Assembly (NCBI RefSeq): GCF_000959725.1
Contig: NZ_CP009323.1
Coordinates: 248,001-312,000, forward strand
Direction of reading: 5' to 3'
Source of the DNA: Burkholderia gladioli
Lineage (GTDB): Bacteria; Pseudomonadota; Gammaproteobacteria; Burkholderiales; Burkholderiaceae
DNA length: 64,000 nucleotides
The notes below the pieces were generated by a model that searched no databases, had not been told where the DNA came from, and saw only the letters and a program-made list of their open reading frames with translations. Below, piece by piece: positions 32,143 through 40,147 of the stretch. The position numbers and the translations under genes were made by a program. Position 1 is the first letter of the stretch. Each line of letters opens with the position of its first letter.

Positions 32143-32447
32143 TCACCCTCCCGTTTCCATCGAAAAATTCGATGACGCTACCTCACGGTCCGGCATCGGC
32201 CGGATAAGCGGGATAACGGCGCCGTTGCGACGAATCGCAGCGGGAAAAACCAGTGAAACGACCTGCGAAGCGGAAAAAAATGCCGGCGGCGCGACTCGCC
32301 CGAGGCAGATGAGCGTCGCGCGCGAACGGCGTTTTTCGACCGGAATGCATGACAAACGTTCCACGGTCCGATTCGGTTTACGTGATTTCACCGCGGTAAA
32401 CCCGCGCAAACCTGGCGATCAAGCCCTTTCGACGTGTCCCCCATATG
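32143..32447. other. intergenic region upstream of pbpG and phaP, no gene seen
   Basis: This 305-base part of the pbpG-phaP interval has no ORF I would support. The only structure noticed is a small perfect dyad, ATCGAA-AAA-TTCGAT, at 32159-32173. The interval is distinctly less GC-rich than the flanking genes. Confidence 0.5.
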
Positions 32448-32568
32448 GTGCATATGCACAAGGCATTGATGACGCCGGTGTGACAGTCGCAGCAAGGAAA
32501 CCGATTCCAGTCGGAATGATCCAAGCCATTGTTTTTCCGTAAAAATGACGTCATTGTGCATTGCACAA
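32448..32568 (+). promoter_or_regulatory. two related palindromes upstream of phaP (candidate PhaR operators)
   Basis: GTGCATATGCAC at 32448-32459 and TTGTGCA-T-TGCACAA at 32554-32568 share the half-site GTGCA. The second ends 8 bases before the phaP -35. Phasin genes are repressed by PhaR until polyhydroxybutyrate granules titrate it. PhaR binding here is an inference from position and symmetry. Confidence 0.5.
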
Positions 32569-32575
32569 AAAGCGC

Positions 32576-32603
32576 TTGACATCCGCTTCGGACGCCCTAA
32601 AAT
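32576..32603 (+). promoter_or_regulatory. phaP sigma-70 promoter
   Basis: A perfect -35 TTGACA (32576-32581), a 16-base spacer and TAAAAT (32598-32603). The start near 32611 gives a leader of about 127 bases before the phaP ATG. Its strength fits the abundance of phasins. Confidence 0.8.
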
Positions 32604-32737
32604 GGGAACCGTTGTTGCGATGCACCAACGCACTGCGCCAGACATCGCATACCGTTCGTGCCTTGAAGTTGAGCCTCTCACTCACTTAACTCACACGACC
32701 GCCGTCAGACCGGCGTTCGTCAATCAGGAGCCAGACC

Positions 32738-33307
32738 ATGTCCCTGCTGACCCCGGAGCAAATCGCCGCCGCCCAGAAAGCCCACCTCGAGAGCCTGTTC
32801 GGTCTCACCAGCAAGGCCTTCGAAAGCGTCGAGAAGCTGATCGAACTGAACGTGCAAGTCGTGAAGTCGACGCTCGCGGAAAGCCAGGAAAACGTGCAGC
32901 GCGCGCTGTCGGTGAAGGATGCGCAGGAACTGCTCGCCCTGCAGGCCAGCTTTGCCCAGCCGCTCGCCGAAAAGGCCCTCGCCTACGGCCGTCACCTGTA
33001 CGACATCGCTTCGTCGACCCAGGCCGAATTCGCCAAGGTTGCCGAATCGCAATATGAAGAGCAGAACCGCAAGGTCCAGGCGCTCGTCGACAACGTCGCG
33101 AAGAACGCCCCGGCCGGTTCGGAAACGGCTGTCGCCGCGCTGAAGTCGGCCATCAACGCCGCCAACACGACCTACGAAACGGTCCAGAAGGCCACCAAGC
33201 AGGCCGTCGAGATCGCCGAGTCGAACTTCAACGCCGCCGCTGCCGTGGCCACCAAGGCTGCCAGCGCCGCCGCATCGCGTCGCGCGAACACCGCCAAGCC
33301 GGCCTGA
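32738..33307 (+). CDS. phaP: phasin (polyhydroxyalkanoate granule protein)
   Basis: A 189-residue, almost wholly helical amphipathic protein ([23 protein letters not shown]...) with the phasin_2 family pattern. It coats polyhydroxybutyrate granules and controls their size and number. An AGGAG ribosome-binding sequence precedes the ATG. The Ala/Lys-rich C-terminal tail is typical of Burkholderia and Cupriavidus phasins. It is monocistronic, with its own strong promoter and terminator. Confidence 0.95.
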   Translation: MSLLTPEQIAAAQKAHLESLFGLTSKAFESVEKLIELNVQVVKSTLAESQENVQRALSVKDAQELLALQASFAQPLAEKALAYGRHLYDIASSTQAEFAKVAESQYEEQNRKVQALVDNVAKNAPAGSETAVAALKSAINAANTTYETVQKATKQAVEIAESNFNAAAAVATKAASAAASRRANTAKPA

Positions 33308-33350
33308 GGCATCACCAGGCCCGACGGCAGCCGCCAGGGCTGCCGTCACG

Positions 33351-33378
33351 AAAAAAGCCGCGCATTGCGCGGCTTTTT
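33351..33378. terminator. bidirectional rho-independent terminator
   Basis: AAAAAGCCGCGC, loop ATT, then GCGCGGCTTTTT. It separates the convergent phaP and lpdA. The 146 bases from here to lpdA hold nothing else I can support. Confidence 0.93.
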
Positions 33379-33524
33379 CCATTCTGCGCCAGCGCTTCCC
33401 GCCCCCTCGCACGACACACCTCCCCTCGACACCAACGAAAACGGCCCCGCCCGGACAAGCCGGAACGGGGCCGCAAGCCATGCGTGCGACCGGCGCCGAC
33501 AGGCACCGGCCAAGGCACGACCTC

Positions 33525-35309
33525 TTACTTCTTCTTGCGCACCGGGGGCAGATCGGTACAGACGCCTTCGTACAGTTCGGCGGCCATCCCGATCGACTCG
33601 CCGAGCGTCGGGTGCGGGTGGATCGTCTTGCCGATGTCCTCGGCGTCCGCGCCCATCTCGACGGCCAGGCAGACCTCGCTGATCAGGTCGCCCGCATTCA
33701 GGCCGACGATGCCGCCGCCGATCACGCGATGGGTTTCCTCGTCGAAGATCAGCTTGGTGAAGCCCTCGTCGCGACCGTTCGCGATCGCGCGGCCCGATGC
33801 CACCCAGGGGAACACGGCCTTGCCGTACTTGATCCCCTCGGCCTTGCACTGGTCCTCGGTCTTGCCGGCCCAGGCCACTTCCGGATCGGTATAGGCCACC
33901 GACGGGATCTGCAGCGCGTCGAAGTAGGCCTTCTCGCCATGTGCCGCCTCGGCCGCGACATGGCCTTCATGCACGGCCTTATGCGCGAGCATCGGCTGGC
34001 CGACGATATCGCCGATCGCGAAGATGTGCGGCACGTTGGTGCGCATCTGCTTGTCGACCTCGATGAAGCCGCGATCGGTGACCGCCACGCCCGCCTTGTC
34101 GGCGCCGATCTTCTTGCCGTTCGGGCTGCGGCCCACCGCCACCAGCACCAGGTCGTAGCGCTGCGCGTCCGCCGGGGCCTTCTCGCCCTCGAACTTCACG
34201 TAGATGCCGTCTTCCTTTGCCTCGGCACCCACCGTCTTGGTCTTGAGCATCACATTGCCGAAACGCTTGGCGTTGTGCTTTTCCCAGACCTTAACCAGAT
34301 CGCGGTCCGCGCCCATCATCAGGCCGTCCATCATCTCGACCACGTCGATCTCGGCGCCCAGCGACGAGTAGACGGTCGCCATTTCCAGGCCGATGATGCC
34401 GCCGCCGATCACCAGCATGCGCTTGGGCAACTGGCGCAGCTCCAGCGCGCCGGTCGAGTCGATCACGCGCGGATCGTCCGGCATGAAGGGCAGCTTCACG
34501 GCCTGCGAGCCGGCCGCGATGATGGCCTGCTTGAACTTGACGACCTTCTTGCCGCCCTCGACCTGCACTTCCAGGTGATTCGGATCGACGAAGCTGCCGA
34601 CCCCGGTCACCACCTCGACCTTGCGCGCCTTGGCCATGCCGGCCAGGCCGGTGGTCAGCTGCTTGACCACGCCCGACTTGAAGTCGCGCAGCTTGTCGAG
34701 GTCGATCTCGGGCTTGCCGAAGGAGATGCCGTGATGCGCGAGCGCGGCCGCCTCGTCGAGCACCAGCGCGGTATGCAGCAGCGCCTTCGACGGGATGCAG
34801 CCGACGTTCAGGCACACGCCGCCGAGCACCGAATAACGCTCGACCAGCACCGTCTTCATGCCGAGGTCGGCGGCGCGGAACGCGGCCGAATAGCCGCCGG
34901 GGCCCGAGCCGAGCACCAGCATGTCGCATTCGATATCGGCGCTGCCCGAATAGCTGCCGGCCTGCGGCGCGGCAGCCGGCGCGGCCTTCTCGGCCGGCTT
35001 TTCGGCCGCTTTCCCGGCAGGCTTGGCAGCCGGCGCTTCCGGCGCCTTTTCCGCCGGCTTCGCGGCGTCCGCGCTGCCTTCCAGCACCACGATCAGCGTG
35101 CCTTCCGACACGTTGTCGCCCACCTTGACCTTCACTTCCTTGACCACGCCGGCTTCCGAGCTCGGCACGTCCATGGTGGCCTTGTCCGACTCGAGCGTGA
35201 CGAGCGACTGCTCCTTCTCGACCGTGTCGCCCGCCTTCACCAGCACCTCGATGACGGGAATTTCCTTGAAATCGCCGATATCCGGCACTTTGACTTCGAT
35301 GAGACTCAT
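33525..35309 (-). CDS. lpdA: dihydrolipoyl dehydrogenase (E3) with N-terminal lipoyl domain
   Basis: Flavoprotein that reoxidises the lipoyl groups of pyruvate dehydrogenase. The 594-residue protein begins with a lipoyl domain (residues 1-78, lipoyl-lysine K43 in ESDKATMD). An Ala/Pro/Lys linker (about 80-118) follows, then the FAD/NAD disulfide oxidoreductase. The FAD motif is [11 protein letters not shown], the redox-active disulfide is in [13 protein letters not shown], and the C-terminal His-Glu pair is in HPHPTLGES. The fused lipoyl domain is known from betaproteobacterial and neisserial E3. It is the last gene of aceE-aceF-lpdA. Confidence 0.98.
   Translation of the reverse strand: MSLIEVKVPDIGDFKEIPVIEVLVKAGDTVEKEQSLVTLESDKATMDVPSSEAGVVKEVKVKVGDNVSEGTLIVVLEGSADAAKPAEKAPEAPAAKPAGKAAEKPAEKAAPAAAPQAGSYSGSADIECDMLVLGSGPGGYSAAFRAADLGMKTVLVERYSVLGGVCLNVGCIPSKALLHTALVLDEAAALAHHGISFGKPEIDLDKLRDFKSGVVKQLTTGLAGMAKARKVEVVTGVGSFVDPNHLEVQVEGGKKVVKFKQAIIAAGSQAVKLPFMPDDPRVIDSTGALELRQLPKRMLVIGGGIIGLEMATVYSSLGAEIDVVEMMDGLMMGADRDLVKVWEKHNAKRFGNVMLKTKTVGAEAKEDGIYVKFEGEKAPADAQRYDLVLVAVGRSPNGKKIGADKAGVAVTDRGFIEVDKQMRTNVPHIFAIGDIVGQPMLAHKAVHEGHVAAEAAHGEKAYFDALQIPSVAYTDPEVAWAGKTEDQCKAEGIKYGKAVFPWVASGRAIANGRDEGFTKLIFDEETHRVIGGGIVGLNAGDLISEVCLAVEMGADAEDIGKTIHPHPTLGESIGMAAELYEGVCTDLPPVRKKK
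35088..35300. repeat. lipoyl-domain direct repeat, copy A (in lpdA)
   Basis: This 213-base segment matches 36896-37108 in aceF in the same orientation with 5 mismatches by eye. It encodes almost the whole lipoyl domain of E3. Confidence 0.93.
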
Positions 35310-35470
35310 GAACTGTCCCCTACTTGTTTGGGCTACCTACCGCCGATCGAACCACGCATCCGCGAACACGCGCGCGATGCCGCCGGCAAGGCGGACGTCA
35401 CGCGTGCCGTGCCGGCCGCGCGGCGCGCCGGGCGCGCCACATCGAACCGGCACCGGGATGCCATCAGGCA

Positions 35471-37120
35471 TCAGAGAATCACGCGGCGGAAGTCGCCGAG
35501 GATCTGCGCGAGATACGCATTGAAGCGCGCGGCCGCCGCGCCGTCGATCACGCGATGGTCGTACGACAGCGACATCGGCAGGGTCAGGCGCGGCACGAAC
35601 TGCTTGCCGTCCCACACCGGCTTCATCGCGCCGCGCGACAGACCCAGGATCGCGACTTCCGGGGCGTTGACGATCGGCGTGAAATGCGTGCCGCCGATGC
35701 CGCCCAGCGAGGAGATCGAGAAGCAGCCGCCCTGCATCTGGTCGGGCTTGAGCTTGCCGTCGCGCGCCGCCTTCGACAGGTCCGCCATTTCCTTGGCGAT
35801 GTCGGCCAGGCCCTTCTTGTCCGCATCGCGGATCACCGGCACGACCAGTCCGTTCGGCGTGTCGGCGGCGAAACCGATGTGGTAGTACTGCTTGAGGATC
35901 AGGTTGTCGCCGTCCAGGCTCGCGTTGAAGTTCGGGAACTTCTTGAGCGCCGCGACCACGGCCTTGATCACGAAGGCCAGCATCGTGAACTTGATGCCCG
36001 ACTTCTCGTTTTCCTTGTTGAGCTGGACGCGCAGCGCCTCGAGCTCGGTGATGTCGGCCTCGTCGTTGTTCGTGACGTGCGGGATCATCACCCAGTTGCG
36101 ATGCAGGTTCGCGCCCGAGATCTTCTTGATGCGCGACAGCGGCTGGGCTTCGATCGGACCGAACTTGGCGAAGTCGATCTTCGGCCACGGCAGCAGGTTC
36201 AGCTCGCCGCCGCCGGCCGCGGCCGGTGCAGCCGCGGCAGCCGGTGCCGCGCGCTGGCCCGACATCACGCCCTTCACGAAGGCGGTGATGTCGTCCTTGG
36301 TGATACGGCCCTTCGGGCCGCTGCCCGTCACGCCGCCGACGTCCACGCCGAGTTCGCGCGCGAACTTGCGCACCGACGGCGAGGCGTGGCTGGCACGGCC
36401 ACCCGCTGCGGGCGCCGGTGCCGGCGCGGCAGCCTGCGCAGCCGGTGCCGGCTTCGCTTCGGCCTGGGCCGGCGCTTCCGCCTTGGGCGCTTCCGCCTTG
36501 GCTGCCTCGGCCTTCGGCGCGGCCGCGGCCGCGGCCGGCGCAGCGCCTTCGCCGCTTTCCAGCAGCACGATCAGCGTGCCTTCCGAGACGTTGTCGCCGA
36601 TCTTGACCTTGATTTCCTTGACCACACCGGCGGCCGGGCTCGGCACGTCCATGGTGGCCTTGTCCGATTCCAGCGTGACCAGCGACTGTTCCTTCTCGAC
36701 CTTGTCGCCGACCTTCACGCCGATCTCGATGACCGGGATGTCCGTGAAGTCGCCGATGTCCGGCACCTTCACCTCGACCGTGCCGCCAGCGGCAGCCGGC
36801 GCAGCGGCGGGAGCCGCGGCCGGTGCTTCGGCCTTCGGCGCCTCGTCTGCCTTCGGGGCTGCGGCCTTGGCCTCGCCCGCGCCACCCTCGAGGATCACGA
36901 TCAGCGTGCCTTCCGACACGTTGTCGCCCACCTTGACCTTCACTTCCTTGACCACGCCGGCTTCCGAGCTCGGCACGTCCATGGTGGCCTTGTCCGATTC
37001 CAGCGTGACGAGCGACTGCTCCTTCTCCACCGTATCGCCCGCCTTCACCAGCACCTCGATGACGGGAATTTCCTTGAAATCGCCGATATCCGGCACTTTC
37101 ACTTCGATCACTTGACTCAT
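35471..37120 (-). CDS. aceF: pyruvate dehydrogenase dihydrolipoyllysine acetyltransferase (E2)
   Basis: Core subunit of the pyruvate dehydrogenase complex. The 549-residue protein has two lipoyl domains (about residues 1-80 and 115-195), each with [10 protein letters not shown] around the lipoyl lysine. They are joined by Ala/Pro/Glu-rich linkers. The peripheral subunit-binding domain ([16 protein letters not shown]) and the acetyltransferase catalytic domain follow, with DHRVIDG near the C-terminus. It starts 66 bases after aceE and is followed, after 161 bases without a gene, by lpdA. Confidence 0.98.
   Translation of the reverse strand: MSQVIEVKVPDIGDFKEIPVIEVLVKAGDTVEKEQSLVTLESDKATMDVPSSEAGVVKEVKVKVGDNVSEGTLIVILEGGAGEAKAAAPKADEAPKAEAPAAAPAAAPAAAGGTVEVKVPDIGDFTDIPVIEIGVKVGDKVEKEQSLVTLESDKATMDVPSPAAGVVKEIKVKIGDNVSEGTLIVLLESGEGAAPAAAAAAPKAEAAKAEAPKAEAPAQAEAKPAPAAQAAAPAPAPAAGGRASHASPSVRKFARELGVDVGGVTGSGPKGRITKDDITAFVKGVMSGQRAAPAAAAAPAAAGGGELNLLPWPKIDFAKFGPIEAQPLSRIKKISGANLHRNWVMIPHVTNNDEADITELEALRVQLNKENEKSGIKFTMLAFVIKAVVAALKKFPNFNASLDGDNLILKQYYHIGFAADTPNGLVVPVIRDADKKGLADIAKEMADLSKAARDGKLKPDQMQGGCFSISSLGGIGGTHFTPIVNAPEVAILGLSRGAMKPVWDGKQFVPRLTLPMSLSYDHRVIDGAAAARFNAYLAQILGDFRRVIL
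36896..37108. repeat. lipoyl-domain direct repeat, copy B (in aceF)
   Basis: Partner of 35088-35300, offset by exactly 1808 bases. It encodes the first lipoyl domain of E2. The second E2 lipoyl domain (about 36545-36780) is clearly more diverged at the DNA level. Confidence 0.93.
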
Positions 37121-37186
37121 CTGTATCTGTCTCCTGGGTCGCGCGCGCCGTCACCGGCGTGCGCGGCATGACATGGCACGTTTGCG

Positions 37187-39883
37187 TTAAACCGTCATCG
37201 GATTGGGCTTGGACGGATCGAGGTCGTACTTCTTGATCGCCTCGGCCACGACCTTGCGGTCGATCGTGCCTTCGTCGGCCAGCGCGTTCAGCGCGGCGAC
37301 GGTCACCCAGTAGCGGTCCACCTCGAAGAAGTGGCGCAGCGCCTTGCGGGTGTCCGAACGGCCGTAGCCGTCGGTACCGAGCACCACGAAGCGGCGGTCG
37401 ATCTGGCCGCGGATCTGGTCGACCAGCGCGCGCACGTAGTCGGTCGATGCGATCACCGGGCCTTGCGTGTCCTTCAGCAGCTTCTGGACATGCGACAGGC
37501 GACGCTCCTCGGTCGGGTTCAGCAGGTTCCAGCGCTCGACGTCATGGCCTTCGCGGGCCAGTTCGGTGAAGCTCGGCACGCTCCAGAGGTCGGCGGCGAC
37601 GCCCCAGTCGTTCTTCAGCAGGTCGGCGGCGGCGATCACTTCGTTGAAGATCGTGCCCGCGCCCAGCAGTTGCACGCGCGGCGCCTTCTGGTCGGCCTCG
37701 GCCTTCCTGAACGCGTACATGCCCTTGATGATGTCGGCCGCCACGTGCTCGCCCTGCGGGATCGCCGGGTGCTCGTAGTTCTCGTTCATCACCGTGATGT
37801 AGTAGTACACGTCTTCCTGGTCGGCCACCATGCGCTGCAGGCCGTTCTGGATGATCACCGCGAGTTCGTAGCCGAAGGTCGGGTCATAGCTGACGCAGTT
37901 CGGCACCGAGGCCGCCCACAGCAGCGAGTGGCCGTCCTCGTGCTGCAGGCCTTCGCCGTTCAGCGTGGTCCGGCCGGCGGTGCCGCCCAGCAGGAAGCCG
38001 CGCGAACGCATGTCGCCGGCGGCCCAGGCCAGGTCGCCGATACGCTGGAAGCCGAACATCGAGTAGAAGATGTAGAACGGCACCATGATCTCGTTGTGCG
38101 TCGAATACGACGTCGCCGCCGCGATCCAGTCGCACATGCCGCCCGCTTCGTTGATGCCTTCCTGCAGGATCTGGCCGGTTTCCGATTCCTTGTAGAACAT
38201 CAGCTGGTCGGAATCTTCCGGCACGTACTTCTGGCCCTGCTGGTTCCAGATGCCGATCTGGCGGAACAGGCCTTCCATGCCGAAGGTACGCGACTCGTCC
38301 GGGACGATCGGCACCACGCGCTTGCCCAGCGCCTTGTCCTTGAGCAGGATGTTCAGGATCCGCACGAAGGACATGGTGGTCGAGATCTCGCGGCCTTCGC
38401 CGGTGCCCTTGAGCAGCGGCTCGAACACCTCGAGCGCCGGCACCGGCAGCGATTCCGCCTTCTGGCGGCGCTGCGGCAGGTAGCCGCCGAGCGCCTGGCG
38501 GTGCTGGCGCATGTACTCGAGTTCCTTCGAGCCTTCCTCGAACTTCAGGTAGGGCACGTCGCCGATCACGTCGTCCGAGATCGGCAGGCGGAACTGGTCG
38601 CGGAAGCGCTTCAGTTGCTCGACCGGCAGCTTCTTCTGCTGGTGCGTGATGTTCATGGCCTGGCCGGCCTCGCCCATGCCGTAGCCCTTGATGGTCTTGG
38701 CCAGGATCACGGTCGGCGAGCCCTTCGAGTTGCTCGCCTCGTGGAACGCCGCGTAGATCTTGTGCGGATCGTGGCCGCCGCGGTTCAGGTTCCAGATGTC
38801 GTCATCGGACCAGTCGGCGACCAGCGCCTTCAGCTCCGGCGTGTTGAAGAAGTGCTCGCGAACATAGGCGCCCGATTCCGACTTGTAGGTCTGGTACTCG
38901 CCGTCGACCACGTCCATCATGCGGCGCATCAGGGCACCGCTCTTGTCGCGCGCGAACAGCGCATCCCAGCGGCTGCCCCAGATCACCTTGATGACGTTCC
39001 AGCCGGCGCCGCGGAATTCCGATTCCAGTTCCTGGATGATCTTGCCGTTGCCGCGCACCGGGCCGTCCAGGCGCTGCAGGTTGCAGTTGATCACGAACAC
39101 CAGGTTGTCCAGCCGCTCGCGGCTGGCCATGCCGATCGCGCCGAGCGATTCCGGCTCGTCGGTCTCGCCGTCGCCGAGGAAGGCCCAGACCTTGCGGCCC
39201 TGGGTCTTGGCGATGCCGCGCGCTTCCATGTACTTCATGAAGCGGGCCTGGTAGATCGCCATGATCGGGCCGAGGCCCATCGAGACGGTCGGGAACTGCC
39301 AGAAGTCCGGCATCAGCCACGGATGCGGGTACGAGGAGATGCCGTTGCCGCCCACTTCCTGGCGGAAGTTGTCGAGCTGGTCTTCCGTCAGGCGGCCCAG
39401 CAGGAAGGCGCGCGAGTAGACGCCCGGCGAGGAATGGCCCTGCACGAACACCAGGTCGCCGCCGTGCTCGGCGGACGGCGCGTGCCAGAAGTGGTTGTAA
39501 CCGACGTCATACAGGGTCGCGGCCGAGGCGAACGAGGCGATATGGCCGCCCACGTTGGTGTCCTTGCCGGCACGCAGCACCATCGCCAGCGCGTTCCAGC
39601 GCGTGTACGAACGGATACGGTGCTCGAGATCCTGGTCGCCCGGGTTCTTGGCCTGCTGGTCGAGCGGGATGGTGTTGATGTAGGGGGTGTTCGCGGAGAA
39701 CGGCAGATGTTCGCCGTTCATGCGGGCGAACTCGATCTGCTTCTCGATGAGGTAGTGCGCGCGGCCAGGACCGACGGACGAGATCACGCCGTTCAGGGCT
39801 TCGAGCCATTCGACGGTTTCCTGGGCATCTTCGTCGTGCTCGGCGGCCACATACTTCATCACTTCGTTCGGTACAGCGGACAT
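37187..39883 (-). CDS. aceE: pyruvate dehydrogenase E1 component (homodimeric)
   Basis: Thiamine-diphosphate enzyme that decarboxylates pyruvate and acetylates the E2 lipoyl group. The 898-residue length is that of the single-chain gammaproteobacterial/betaproteobacterial E1. The thiamine-diphosphate/Mg motif is FLGDGETDEPESLGAIGMA...NCN. I start at MSAVPNEV, preceded by AGGAGACGAGT; the frame runs 48 codons further upstream into the promoter region. It is the first gene of aceE-aceF-lpdA and divergent from a sensor kinase gene. Confidence 0.98.
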   Translation of the reverse strand: MSAVPNEVMKYVAAEHDEDAQETVEWLEALNGVISSVGPGRAHYLIEKQIEFARMNGEHLPFSANTPYINTIPLDQQAKNPGDQDLEHRIRSYTRWNALAMVLRAGKDTNVGGHIASFASAATLYDVGYNHFWHAPSAEHGGDLVFVQGHSSPGVYSRAFLLGRLTEDQLDNFRQEVGGNGISSYPHPWLMPDFWQFPTVSMGLGPIMAIYQARFMKYMEARGIAKTQGRKVWAFLGDGETDEPESLGAIGMASRERLDNLVFVINCNLQRLDGPVRGNGKIIQELESEFRGAGWNVIKVIWGSRWDALFARDKSGALMRRMMDVVDGEYQTYKSESGAYVREHFFNTPELKALVADWSDDDIWNLNRGGHDPHKIYAAFHEASNSKGSPTVILAKTIKGYGMGEAGQAMNITHQQKKLPVEQLKRFRDQFRLPISDDVIGDVPYLKFEEGSKELEYMRQHRQALGGYLPQRRQKAESLPVPALEVFEPLLKGTGEGREISTTMSFVRILNILLKDKALGKRVVPIVPDESRTFGMEGLFRQIGIWNQQGQKYVPEDSDQLMFYKESETGQILQEGINEAGGMCDWIAAATSYSTHNEIMVPFYIFYSMFGFQRIGDLAWAAGDMRSRGFLLGGTAGRTTLNGEGLQHEDGHSLLWAASVPNCVSYDPTFGYELAVIIQNGLQRMVADQEDVYYYITVMNENYEHPAIPQGEHVAADIIKGMYAFRKAEADQKAPRVQLLGAGTIFNEVIAAADLLKNDWGVAADLWSVPSFTELAREGHDVERWNLLNPTEERRLSHVQKLLKDTQGPVIASTDYVRALVDQIRGQIDRRFVVLGTDGYGRSDTRKALRHFFEVDRYWVTVAALNALADEGTIDRKVVAEAIKKYDLDPSKPNPMTV

Positions 39884-39965
39884 ACTCGTCTCCTGGGTCC
39901 TGAGTGTGAGGATCGCGCTGCGTGCAGACGACGTGATTCCGGCCGGCTGCGGCAAGCTCCGGCGG

Positions 39966-39995
39966 ATTGTAAAGACCCTCGGCGGGCGGGCGCAA
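39966..39995 (-). promoter_or_regulatory. putative aceE promoter
   Basis: On the minus strand TTGCGC (39995-39990), an 18-base spacer and TACAAT (39971-39966). The predicted start is near 39959, giving a leader of about 75 bases. A large dyad adjoins the -35 on its upstream side. Confidence 0.55.
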
Positions 39996-40041
39996 CAAAA
40001 TTTTCGAGTTGTGAGATTGTTTCTCACGATACGAAATTTTG
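39996..40041. promoter_or_regulatory. large nested AT-rich dyad between aceE and the sensor kinase gene
   Basis: Two concentric inverted repeats share one centre near 40019. The inner pair is GTGAGA (40011-40016) with TCTCAC (40022-40027). The outer pair is CAAAATTTTCG (39996-40006) with CGAAATTTTG (40032-40041), one base out of register. The 46-base element abuts the predicted aceE -35, where an activator or a shared divergent operator would lie. I do not recognise it as a known regulator site. Confidence 0.7.
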
Positions 40042-40147
40042 CTGCGCTGCACCCTTGCCGCTTGGCCCATCCGCGACAAATTTCGCTTTCGGTTCAACAA
40101 TGCGCGACGCCGTTTTGTCCGCATGGCCCTGCGCTACAATGCGTGCC

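Noticed and set aside
37331..40147. Very long plus-strand open frame continuous with the sensor kinase (1773 codons in all)
   Set aside because: The part before 40148 is antisense to aceE and consists of Arg/Ala/Val/His/Asp-rich sequence typical of the antisense frame of GC-rich genes. Only the part from 40148 has domains.
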